Shown one piece after another: positions 21,028 through 31,521 of a DNA stretch of 64,000 nt. A program made the translations under genes and the position numbers. This DNA is from Haematobia irritans (Eukaryota; Arthropoda; Insecta; Diptera; Muscidae): the NCBI RefSeq assembly GCF_050003625.1, contig NC_134398.1, positions 92,169,913 to 92,233,912 on the forward strand. Direction: 5' to 3'. Under the pieces are notes generated by a model. It worked only from the letters and a program-made list of their open reading frames with translations, was not told the DNA's origin and did no database searches. How positions within the stretch are numbered: position 1 is the first letter of the stretch; each line of letters starts with the position of its first letter.

Positions 21028-21949
21028 AAGTGTCCCATACATTTAAAAATCATTAAAGTTTTTGTAACTTTTAACAATAAATGTTTATACATATGTCTGT
21101 ATTTGCGTATACATGTGTGTTTTGTATCCGCAAAATTCTTAAAGCACTAAGTTCTTGGAACATCTTCGAAAATAATGAAAGTGTATATGAAAATCCTGAC
21201 TTGGAAACCAAAAACCATTTGGCAGTACAAGGTTTTATGAGTGGTTGGGAAAGATTTCCATTTCGGTTATCCCATTTCGCCATCACAGACCCAAACAAAA
21301 CCCAATGAAACAAAACAAAAATCAATACCTGCAATGTTGGGGGATCTGGTAATCTGGACTGCTTCTCTAAAACTACACAAACACGGTGTTTGACAATTTG
21401 CATTTTCATTTGGACGATTTAGTCTTTTCGTTGGTTTGATTTTAAGAAACGAAATCTTTGTTTTATCTTGAAGGCATGGAAATCCTTTTTGTAGGACAAA
21501 ATTTAAGACACTAATGGTGGGTTTGCAATTTCAAATACTAAACGAATTAAAAAAAGATTTCATACATCATGGAACCAGTTTTCGCCGAACATTAAAAAAG
21601 GGTTAATAACTGTTTCTTTTTCTGGTAATATGGTCAAAACGAGTTAAATAGTTTCATAGGATTATCAGTGACCTGGTACAATACATTGTAGCAGTGTTAC
21701 AATATTTCTAACCCTTCTGCCCAAATGGTAGGTCATGTTGAGCTAAGCAATTCCACTAAATAGAGATAATATCTCCTTCCATATAACGAAAACTGAATTA
21801 TCTTAATATCAAAAACCACATCAGGGGCCGGATCGTCTCTTTCTTGTGGTCCACAGTGTGGACAGGGTTTAAAAAGGGGGAGCGAAGCTGGTAGCCAGCA
21901 ATTGAACACTTCTGATTCAGCCGTTCGAATATTACACATTCCACGAGAG
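21028..21949. other. Intron sequence, no gene recognised
   Basis: AT-rich. A minus-strand frame at 21733-21939 contains CPHCGPQERDDPA, vaguely like the C-terminal Cys motif of non-LTR elements, but too little remains to assign it. Confidence 0.35.
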
Positions 21950-21952
21950 TAA

Positions 21953-22143
21953 AGGTGAGTACTAAGTTCGAGTTTAGCGTGAAAAAAGTTTAGCGAGAAA
22001 AAGTGAAAAAAGGCATCAAATTATACATAGAATAGCCCAAAGCAAATGTTCACATAGTTTGTATACCTTAAAATGGATTATTAAAGGAAAGTAATCGTGA
22101 AAAACGACGAATTTAGCGGCTAACTCGAACTTAATACCCACCT
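21953..22143. mobile_element. PIF/Harbinger-like MITE, copy 1
   Basis: 191 bp with inverted ends (AGGTGAGTACTAAGTTCGAG and its counterpart ending AACTTAATACCCACCT), flanked by TAA on both sides (21950-21952, 22144-22146). A TWA 3-bp duplication is the hallmark of PIF/Harbinger. The second copy is at 33720. Confidence 0.75.
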
Positions 22144-22362
22144 TAACGCAAAATCCAAACAAATTATCATTGGTTTATTTACATTTTACTGGCATTCGTT
22201 CGTTTCCTCTTCTTTTCTGTATGTGACATTCACTTGAGATGTGTTTCTTTCCGAGTATTACTTCAGTTGCCAACTCATATTTTGACAACTACAAAATTCG
22301 CATATCATGGTGACTCTGGTGCGACTTGCACTGATAGATGTTCTGGATAGAACACCAGTGCA

Positions 22363-24788
22363 TGTTGCAGCTGACTGTTTGGCCAAAATGTCTAGAGGCA
22401 ATAGATGCAGCATGATATTAAGGGAATTTGTTCCTGTCTTGCTGAATGCGCCTGAGATACACAAACACGCCATACGCTGAACTATGTCTAAACTTGTTGG
22501 CTGGTGAAGTGCCGGCCACCAGACTACAACACCATATAGCATTGTAGGTCTTGCCGTGTATAGCCAATGCACAATTTTTGGTTTTAGTCCCCACCTTTTT
22601 CCTATTGCCTTCTTGCACGAGTAGGCTTTTGAAGAAAGGGCTTTTCTCGCCCTTTCTTCAATATTAAGCTTAAATTTCAGCTTCCTGGCCAAAATAACGC
22701 CAAGGTACACACACTCACCAATACCCCCTAAGGAAATGGGCCTAACCGTGGGAGTTTTGCGATCTTTGCAGTACATGACTAGTTCTGTCTTTGCAGGATT
22801 TACCCCAAGACTATTGTCTTTCGCCCATTTTTCAGTCATCCGGAGGGCCCTCTGAATAATATCTCTGATTGTGGATGGGAATTTTCCCCTGACTGCTAGA
22901 GCTACATCATCTGCGTATGCCACAACTTTTATCCTTTCTTTTTCTAGGGTAACCAGAAGGTTATTTATAGCAACATTCCAAAGAAGAGGTGATAGAACTC
23001 CTCCTTTGGGAGTGCATCTGTTCATATACCTTTGTATGTTTGCTTGTCCTAGTGTGGCTGAAATACGTCTCTTCATTAGAAGTTCGTCTAACAGCCTAAG
23101 TATACATGTATCAACATTCAGAGTTGTCAGTCCATTTAATATCGAGCTAGGATGGACATTATTGAACGCCCCTTCTATGTCTAGAAACGCCACGATTGTG
23201 TATTCTTTGACAGATTGTGAGCTTTCAATAAAGCTGACTAGTTCATGCAATGCGGTCTCAGTAGACCTGCCCTTCGAGTATGCATGCTGTCGTTTCGAGA
23301 ACAAACTTGAATCGATGCTAGTTCTAAGATAAATATCTATCATCCTCTCCAGAGTCTTAAGTAGGAATGAGGATAAGCTGATTGGTCGGAAATCTTTCGC
23401 CCTCGAGTGAGAGGCTTTTCCTTTTAGGTATGAAAACGACTTTTGTTTCCCTCCACTTTCCTGGGATATATGATAAGTTGATACATCCTTTATATAACGC
23501 CGACAACCAGGGGATAATTTTGTCAGTCACTGCTTGTAACACCGCCGGAGTAATTCCATCAGGTCCGGGGGATTTGAATGGTCCAAAGCTATTTAACGCC
23601 CATATTATTCTAGATTCCGATACAATTTCCTCGATAGGAAACGACCGCTGAACCACTGTGGCACCGCCAGAAACTGGTTCAACCGTCTGATTTCCAGGAA
23701 AATGAGTGTCCAATAGTACCTCCAGCGTATCCTCACTGGACGTTGTCCAATTGCCCTCCGATGTTTTAATGAAACCTGGAGCGGAGTTGGTGGATGCTAG
23801 AACCTTCCGTAGTCTGGAAGCCTCGGACGTATTCTCAATACTGCTGCAGTAATCATTCCAAGAGTTATGCTGAGCCTTTCTCAGTTCTCGCTTATATCCT
23901 CTCAGATTCTTCTTGTAAGCGTCCCAATCCACAGGAGCCCTGGTGGACTTTGCTTTGTTAAAGAGCTTCCTGCACGATTTCCTCATATTACCTAACTCCG
24001 TAGACCACCATGGTGGTCGATTTTTCCCCCTTGGCTTCCCTCTAGGGCATGCAGCTTTCAGTGAGATGTTGAAGGCCTTAGTAGTCCGCTCCACTGCGTG
24101 TTGGATATCTTGCACAATGCTCATATTTGTCTCTGGTATTTCCGGTATCATCATATTGAACGATTCCCTATACCTATTCCAGTCAGCTTTCCTAACATTT
24201 GGCGGAAATATGGTCTTGGTGGTATGAACATCAAATTTGAAACTGATGTAACGATGATCTGAGAAGCTTAAAACCTGCCACTCAGATATCATTTCATTCA
24301 GTTCTTGCGAGGCCAAGGTGATGTCCAAAACCTCTTGGCTGTTTTTAGTGACAAAGGTTGGGGCATCTCCCTTGTTGCAAACTACCAGATTAGTACGCAA
24401 AATAAACTATTAGCGACTCTCCCCTTGCATTAGTATCACTACTTCCTCATATACTATGATGCTCATTCGCATCGCATCCCATAATGAGTTTCGTCTTTGT
24501 TTTCAGTGACTCCTCAACTAAGGTTTTAACGGCATATGGAGGCATCTCCCTGTCATGTCCCATGTAGACCGAAGATACCCAATATTTGCATTTGGCTATT
24601 TCTAAATTGGCAACGACAGTGTCTGCAGTGCACATTGAAGGAAGCAGAAACAAGTTAAGCTCGTCTTTAGCAATTACACAGGCTCGATTTACATTATTAC
24701 CTGTAAACTGCAATAGTTTGAACCCCGGAGTAGTTAATTCACATATTTTGTTTCTATAAACATATGGTTCTTGAATAAGAACTATGTC
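22363..24788 (-). pseudogene. LOA ORF2 remnant (endonuclease and RT)
   Basis: Three frames (24713-24447, 24400-23357, 23343-22363) together cover the end of the AP-type endonuclease (LIMGCDAN-like) and the RT with VAYADDVALAVRG (YADD active site). Two frameshifts and the loss of the RNase H and zinc-knuckle end show it is dead. Past about 22363 the frame continues into unrelated sequence. Confidence 0.88.
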
Positions 24789-26028
24789 TACACTGTTAGA
24801 AAAATATGTTTTTCATATGTTCCGATATAAACAAAATGTGTTTCGGGCACGATTTTAAACCACAATATATTTAAGTGCGAACATGTAATTTTCCTAAACT
24901 AACACTAAATGTTTGGGACATCTATGTTAATATGTTAGAATATATTATGTTTGGGGCATGAATGTTTCATAAAAATCATATGTGTGAATACAAACATATA
25001 TAAATTTACAAATTTCAACTAAACATACATATGTTGTGATATTTTATTCAAAGCGACAGAGAGAGTATAGAGAGAAATAGAGATGGAAACCGGGAGAGTT
25101 GACGAAAGATATCAATATAACATTGCTGTGTTAGAGTCAAAAGAGAACAATTTCTGTGAAACCGCTTGTATGTTGTTTCGGAAAACTGTTTTATGATAAG
25201 GCCAAAAATTTGATATGTTTAAGTCTAAATATTATTTAATTTGAATAAAGAGAATATACATTCTGAACCAAGAGAATAGACATTTGAAAAACAAACAGCT
25301 TATGTTTTCGCCTTGAGAGCAGCATTTTATGTATGTGTGGACATGTGTTTTGTTTATCATTTTGGCATTATTTTTTTCTTGGTTCGTTAAAAGAAATCAG
25401 GGGTCTTCATAAAAATAACGAAAGGGCACTATACTCTTTTTAGAGTTGGGACGGTAAAATGAAATAAGGAGGAAATAGTGAAAAATTACACAGTAAAATG
25501 TAAAAAAAAACAAAGTTTAGTTTCTCTTTATTAAAAAGTAGTCCACGAGGAGTTGACGGACACCATTAAATATGAAAGCGGGCATTAAGTTCGACTTTTA
25601 CAGCTAAAACAATTTAAAAAGTTTATTTTCTTTAAAATGAATTATTAAAGAAAAATAAAAGGAATTTTAGAGCGATGGTGTTAAATGCTAGTAAAAAACT
25701 GTTCACTCCTAAATAAATTTATGTTTATATTATAAAATTATGTATGTATGTTTATACTCGACTCCACCTTCTTCTTTTGTTAGTTTTTGAATTCCTTCCC
25801 AATTTTAAAGTTTTGTACAAAAACAGTTTTTTATTACAAGATTGTTATTTTTGCAATAAAAAATAATATTTGATCCAAAAATCATTCAATTTCGTTTATA
25901 TCAAGCACTGTTACTGACTATAAATCTTTAATAACGCACATTTCGATGTTTCATTTAAAAAAATTAATATAGTATAAATATAAATGTGTAAATTAAAAAA
26001 AAAAAAAAAAAAACAAAAAAAAAATGTT

Positions 26029-26100
26029 CGGTCGGAGCAGGGATTGAACCCACGACCCTTTGCATGCAAGGCAGACATGCTAACCACTGCTCCACGTGGC
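26029..26100 (-). repeat. tRNA-like module 1
   Basis: Minus strand: GTGGAGCAGTGGTTAGC (A box), CTGCCTTGCATGCAAAGGG (anticodon-arm-like) and GGGTTCAATCCC (B box, T-arm pairing possible). Almost the same as 631-702. Confidence 0.65.
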
Positions 26101-26214
26101 AAACAAATGTATGTTTCTGTTAAATAATGTTATGTTTGCATGGGCTCGTGGGCGCTGCAAACTATGCTATATAAATGTAACTTAAAACGATAATTATCTA
26201 CTGGTGACTATAAC

Positions 26215-26287
26215 AGCTACGTAGCCCAGTGGATAGTGTGTTGGCTTACAAACTGTATGGTCCTCGGTTCGATTCTCCGTGCAGGCG
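26215..26287 (+). repeat. tRNA-like module 2
   Basis: TAGCCCAGTGGATAG fits the A-box consensus and GGTTCGATTCT fits the B box. It is a different sequence from module 1 and lies on the opposite strand about 115 bp away. It recurs at 27934-28006. Confidence 0.65.
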
Positions 26288-26598
26288 AAAGGTAAAATTT
26301 AAAAAATTTATAAAAGTGAATAATTTCTTCAACATTATTTGTATTACAGAGAAAGGTGCCAATAACTAAAAAATTTCGTGGAAGTGAAAATTACGAGTAT
26401 GTTAGGGAATGAGCACAATCGTGTTTGGGAAAAATTCTTCCAAGCATATAAAATTTTTGGCTCAAAATGCTTCCAAACATATAATATGTTCACATAAAAC
26501 AAACATATTAATGTTTCGGCAGTATGCAATAATATATGTGCTTCCTGCAAAATATGTTTGGAACATATGTTAAAGAAGCGATTTTTTTTGAGGGTGTA

Positions 26599-27791
26599 TG
26601 TCCCCTTAGGAGAACTTTTAAGGCAGCACATGCAGCCTTAAAATGAAAAAGATTTATCTGGACGATCCGTAGGACCATCATCATCGAGTCATCAAGAATG
26701 TCTTCTTCAGAGATCTCGGTGACTCTCGCTGTAGAAATCTCCTCTCGCATACGGTGTCTATCCATGTCTTCAACTTTGGTATCTCCCTCGACTTCCCAAG
26801 AGGATGCGCTTACTTCTGATTCAGAGAGAGGCTTGTCCTTTTCTGAATCCTTTAGCTGATCGTTTTTATATACCTTCATTTGGATATAATGAAAGCCATA
26901 ACGTACACGGCCCTGGGACTTTGCTAGATGTGGCAAAGACTGAGTGTTCAATATAAACACTGCATGCCGTCTTGGTCCATCCACTTCATCCAAACGGCCA
27001 ACCTTCCAATCAGCTGTTGGAAGATCTGGATTGCATCGTTTCAGGCTATTTAAAATAGATTCAGGGTCAGAAGGGTTTGCAGGTATCCACGCATGTGCTC
27101 TAGGTCTAGCCGGTATGTCTTTCTTCTCGAGTAACTCTAGAGCAGCTCCTTCCCAAACTTCACCAATTAGTATCGGAGCAGCTTTAAAACAGGACCTCTG
27201 GTCCTCAAATGCGACTAGCTTAAATCGTCCTTGATACCAACCAGCCTCTTGGTGTCGAGGATCTGGGCCGGGAAACTTTTCCAGCACCTGTGAGTAGACA
27301 ACAGACAGAACATTCTCAATTTCTCCCCATTTTTGCTTTGGAACCATACCGTCCAATGCTCCTTTATTAATGATAGCCATCACAAGGCTGTCTTTAGCAA
27401 CTGAGGCAAACGATCGTTGATCCCTTTTGGAGGATGGCAGCTCATCCGGTGATCGTTCCCTTTTTCCAGCCTCAAGAATTCCTTGAGCCCATTTTAAGGA
27501 ATCGCTTTGTTTAGTCGACAGCGTGCTTGGGTCGACTGATCCTAACTTCTTTAGGATAAACAAAGCATTTCTGCGTTCCTTGAATCTCTTTCGTGAGGGA
27601 TTACCTCCTTTTGATGTCGTTACCTCAGACAAAGTTCGACTTGTCAGAGCGTCGCCACCTGTCGACCCGTCTACAGGTCGACTAATTGGGCCTGACTCTT
27701 GGTCGCTGCCCAAATTTATGACTTCAGTCGTTATCCGTCCACTGGGCCCTGAAGTTAGCAACCCAGTGGATGACTTTGAATTTCGCTGCAT
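26599..27791 (-). pseudogene. LOA ORF1 fused in frame to the ORF2 start
   Basis: From the ATG at 27791 it encodes the DUF4780-like ORF1 protein (RNA-binding, nucleocapsid-like), ending DISEEDILDDS-like. It then passes without a stop into the beginning of ORF2 (VLRIVQINL). In the intact copy these are overlapping separate frames, so a deletion at the overlap created the fusion. The frame is cut by the TA element at 26598. Confidence 0.85.
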
Positions 27792-27902
27792 GGTGGTTTA
27801 TTATTTCCACCACACGTGAAATTCGTAATAAGTACTTATTACGATGAAATACTCCGCTATTAGAAAACACGTCCGTTCAGTTCGACGGTTGAATAGGAAT
27901 GG

Positions 27903-28339
27903 CTCTCTTATCTAACATATGTTCCAAATAACTGCTACGTAGCCCAGTGGATAGTGTGTTGGGTTACAAACTGTATGGTCCTGGGTTCGATTCTCCGTCC
28001 AGGCGAAAAGTAAAATTTAACAAATTTATAAAATTGAATAATTTCTTCAACATTGTTTGTATTTATTACAGAAAAAGGTGCTAAGAACTAAAAAAAACTC
28101 GTGGGAATGAGAAAGATGTGAGGGAATATGCAATTAGACACAAATATTTTTTTGGGCACAATCGTCTTTGGAAGAAAATTTTTCGAAGCATATAATATTT
28201 TTTGGCTCAAAATGCTTCCAAACATATAAAATGTTCACATAAAACAAACTTAATAATGGGTGGGCAATATCCAGTAATATATGTGCTTCCTGCAAAATAT
28301 GTTTGCAACATATGTTACAGAAGTGATTTTGAGGGTGTG
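27903..28339. repeat. TA-element remnant
   Basis: Contains tRNA-like module 2, GGTGCTAAGAACTAAAAAA, CATATAATATTTT and ends ...GATTTTGAGGGTG, the standard terminus. The left end is lost at the LOA junction. Confidence 0.65.
27934..28006 (+). repeat. tRNA-like module 2 (best A/B boxes)
   Basis: TAGCCCAGTGGATAG and GGGTTCGATTCT match both internal promoter boxes with tRNA-like spacing. The acceptor ends do not pair convincingly. Confidence 0.6.
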
Positions 28340-28887
28340 GATTTGAGTAAGATCGTTTATTAAATAAGTGTTTTATAGTTAAATTTGGGAAAATCGGGCG
28401 ATACATATATATGGGAGCTATATCTAAATCTGCACCGAATATGAAATGAATGAAATTTTGCACACTTTAAAGGTACTATAAAAATTACTTTGTGTTCAAT
28501 TTGAAGAGAATCGGGTAGTAAATAAGTGCACAATGATGTCACTTGTCGAAATCAGACGATACATATATATGGTGGCTATACCTAATTTTGATCCGATTTG
28601 TTTTTCCAAATTCAACAGTGTTCGTCCTTTTACCAAGAAAACATGTTGTACAAAATTTCATCAAAAACTGTTAATAATTGCGACCGAAATTCTGCGAACA
28701 ACAAAGACGCACGGAATTAGCATTAGTTTCTGACCACTCTATAGTAAGGCATCTGGAATAAGAGGGATTGACTCACTTTTTGTTGGTAACATTTGATTTT
28801 GATAATAAGTATCGATACTAGATCGATTGATTGGATTGAAAAAATTATTTAATTTTTGCCGCAAATTTTCAATTTCGGCCCATAGTG
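28340..28887. other. Repetitive intron sequence
   Basis: Contains GGGCGATACATATATATGG-type motifs related to the 148-bp repeat seen after the second CCP exon. No gene. Confidence 0.4.
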
Positions 28888-29429
28888 CACTGTAGTGTTT
28901 TTCAGTTTGAAATATTAGCAATAAAAGAGGTGGATTATTGGATGAGAATTAATGTTCCAACAAATGTTCTTTAACTCGAAAACGGCCGTCTACTGCCGCA
29001 AATCTGCCAATGAGATAACTGAGCAGGGCAATATTCACCTAATATGGGCGCCTGGCAACAGGAACATACCGGGAAGGTCTAACTCACCTAAGGCTAAGAA
29101 CTACCTTACATATGCCCGGGGAACTAGAATCTGTTGGTATGCCTCTGGCTACCTGTAAACTCATACTTCGTGAGAAGGCTGTTATGAATGTGAATGTCCG
29201 ATGGGAGAGTTGCAAGGGTTGCAACGACACTAATTGACGCGAAGTATAATGACTACTGCATGAGTTGTCATGATGCGGAGGAAGAAGTATTAATTAGACA
29301 CCTCTTGTGTGAGTGTCCTGCATTTTATGTAATGCGTAAGCGAATTTTAAGAGCATACAGCTTTAGATTACTGGCGGACTTTGAAAATGTTAACCTAAGA
29401 AGTCTAATAATATTTTTGGAATAATCTGG
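28888..29429 (+). pseudogene. LOA ORF2 RNase H and C-terminal remnant
   Basis: Old fragment matching positions about 43468-44195 of the intact copy, with internal deletions: the RNase H motif GHRNIPG becomes GNRNIPG, and the Cys motif CMSCHDAEE ... HLLCECPAF remains. Several stops and frameshifts are present. The sequence breaks at 29430 and resumes at 31366. Confidence 0.85.
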
Positions 29430-29547
29430 GGCCACATCATCGCGTTCTGTTTCGTATAGAGAAACATTTCGATCTCTGTAAATTCCGCTCTCGATCCTAA
29501 TTTATTTTGTATACTACTTTTTTTACATTGCTGTAAACATATGGTAA

Positions 29548-30802
29548 TAGTTGTGTTCCTTTATGTACTACTAGTTACTACTTTTACTAGTTTTTACTGG
29601 AAACCGTTCATTAACCCCAAAGATTAGTAAAATTAGTAAACAATTTTAAGAGAACAATGTCAAAATGCATGTCTCTTTTAAAATTTTTTTACTACAAGTT
29701 ACTTGAAAAATTCTTTCGAGTAAAAGCGGTACATATGTCATAACAAAAATAATTATTTGTTAATAAATTTTACAAATCAAAGTAGTTCCAAATCGTTTTT
29801 TTTTTATATAATTCTGTAACTTTTGAATGGATTAAGATATCAACATAATTTGATATCTTAATCCATTCCCTAGTGGGTTCAAGGGCTGGCCTATAGACGT
29901 TGGAAGTTGAACACCTCGGATGTATGAAATTTTGTTTTACTTGCCAAACTCGCAATTATAAACCGATTTTCATGATTTTTATAATATTCCATAAAAATAT
30001 TGCGTATTGAATATATCTAATATTCGCGAGATATGGGCCTTACAATTTATTTTTTTTTTTTCAAAATTTAAACAAAACGAAAAAACTACCAAAACATTGA
30101 TAGACTCACACCAAATTCGGCACATCTTTTAATGGACCAAAACTGCCTCTACGTTTTGAATTTCATGCAAATCGGATAGAAGCTTTAATGTCTATGTGCT
30201 GAAGATCCCAACTGGGGGGTTGGTTTATATGGTGCAATATCGAAACTTAGGCCGTTGTAGCCCATCTTCGAACTTGACCTGCTTGTAGACAAAATACGTG
30301 TCTTTCAATTTCAACACTTTAGGTTCATTATTGAAGCCATATGGACGAACATCGTTATATCGCTTGCTTGCTTTCTATAGCCAGAAATCGTTATTTGTAT
30401 GTGTTACAAACAGAATGACAAAATACTGAGAATACGCGCTATTACTGTACTTATATGGCCCAGAAGCCAGAGTTTTACTTTGATTTAAAATTTTGTACAA
30501 GGAGTGCTATTAATACACAGTAAAAACCATAGCTCCTTTCCATCGCAGTAAAAATTTCAAAGTTTCCTGCAAAAAATCTGTCATTTGTCAAAATAATTGC
30601 GATATAAAACTTTTTAATTTACCTGCTTCCATTTTTTGAAAATATTTATTCAAATCACAATACCTCTTTGGTTTTTATTTGGCATTTTTACTATTTTTTA
30701 CTATATTTTCGTTCCCGTATATTTAACACATTTTCAAGAGGATTTTCAATATTTCTCTCTTTTACTACTTTTTACTACGAGTAAAGTAAAGGAACACAAC
30801 TA
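29548..30802. mobile_element. Element with TAGTTGTGTTCCTTTA inverted ends
   Basis: TAGTTGTGTTCCTTTA at 29548 and its complement ending at 30802, followed inward on both sides by TACTAC/GTAGTA runs. 1255 bp, no transposase. The target duplication cannot be determined. Confidence 0.55.
29825..29868. repeat. Perfect 19-bp hairpin
   Basis: GAATGGATTAAGATATCAA and its exact reverse complement, separated by 6 nt. Confidence 0.95.
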
Positions 30803-31365
30803 ATAATAAATGGGAAGCGAAAGAGATTTTCTAAATAAGTTATTGCGATCCAAATATGTTATTTCGGAGAAATTTATTCTGTGTTTGTGTGTTAAAATAT
30901 ATAACATATGTAAAAATATATTATGAATCCAAGTGTTTTTTTTGTTTTCCTCGTCTTCGGTTCAGAGTATGGCAAGTGGCATTAATAAGGAAATATATTC
31001 GTGACAAAAGCAGTCTTTTAGCATAGTACCATGTGCAAAGTGATAAAAAAAAGTCACTCTTTCTGCTTTGCATTGACTTTGTTGCAGTTTTGTTTGAAGC
31101 GACTACTGAGAAATCCTTTCTTTGATCCGTTTCCCTAAATGCAAGTAGTATTTTATTTTCTTAAATATATTTTGGCAAAATTACATTTTCACCAACTTCG
31201 TTTTGTGTTATTTTTGTTTACGTTTTTTCCACACAAAAATCACTACATACTGTGTTTTCGATAACATACTATGTACCTATCTTGTATAACTTCAACTTCG
31301 GTGATCCGCGTAAACTACATTACGATGCCGAAATACCCGATTTCGACTGCGGTAATCTGGCCTCA

Positions 31366-31521
31366 GGTTGGTTCAACAGAAGAAAATAATCGATTAGGTT
31401 CAGTGGTTAAAACTAGAAGTACCTATATGTAATAGATACTTTTAGTTAATGTGGTATCACAATGGACTGAATAGTCTAAGTGAGCCTGAAAATAACTCGG
31501 GCTGCCACTTTAACCTAACCT
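31366..31521 (+). repeat. LOA 3' end (continuation of the 28888 copy)
   Basis: Matches the intact copy's last codons and 3' UTR (GGTTCAGTGGTTAAAACTAGAAG, TATCACAATGGACTGAATAG), ending in TAACCTAACC. Confidence 0.85.

Larger units (their letters stand above)
24791..26596 (+). mobile_element. TA-flanked CAC...GTG element with two tRNA-like modules (best-defined copy)
   Basis: The 1806-bp insertion interrupts LOA ORF2. The termini are CACTGTTAGAAAAATATG and, inverted, CACCCTCAAAAAAAATCG. TA is present at 24789-24790 and 26597-26598 and only once at the uninterrupted site in the intact LOA copy, so TA is the target duplication. Subterminal regions are rich in ATATGTTTG/CAAACATAT. Interior: a MITE-like block near 25590-25690, two divergent tRNA-like modules, and no coding capacity. 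The TA duplication suggests mobilisation by a Tc1/mariner-type transposase, which is inference. Confidence 0.9.
22363..27902 (-). mobile_element. LOA-type non-LTR retrotransposon, degraded minus-strand copy
   Basis: The 5' end (about 27902) matches the start of the intact copy at 39326 (ATTCCTATTCAACCGTCGAAC). It lacks the 3' end: similarity stops near 22363, within the RT C-terminal region. The TA element at 24791-26596 is inserted near the start of ORF2. Frames are broken near 24430 and 23370, and ORF1 is fused to ORF2 by a small deletion. Confidence 0.9.
29430..31365. mobile_element. 1.9 kb insertion splitting the LOA remnant
   Basis: The two LOA halves (ending ATAATCTGG and resuming TTGGTTCAACAGAAG) are contiguous in the intact copy, so this segment was inserted. 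The ends show an imperfect inverted match (GGGGCCACATCATCGC against TGAGGCCAGATTACCGC). No coding sequence; class unknown. A second inverted-repeat element lies inside. Confidence 0.6.

Noticed and set aside
21733..21939. Minus-strand frame with CPHCGP, possible LINE C-terminus
   Set aside because: Too short and without a second Cys pair or flanking LINE similarity.
26215..28006. Functional host tRNA genes
   Set aside because: A and B boxes are good, but the acceptor stems do not pair and the modules are always inside the same transposon family.
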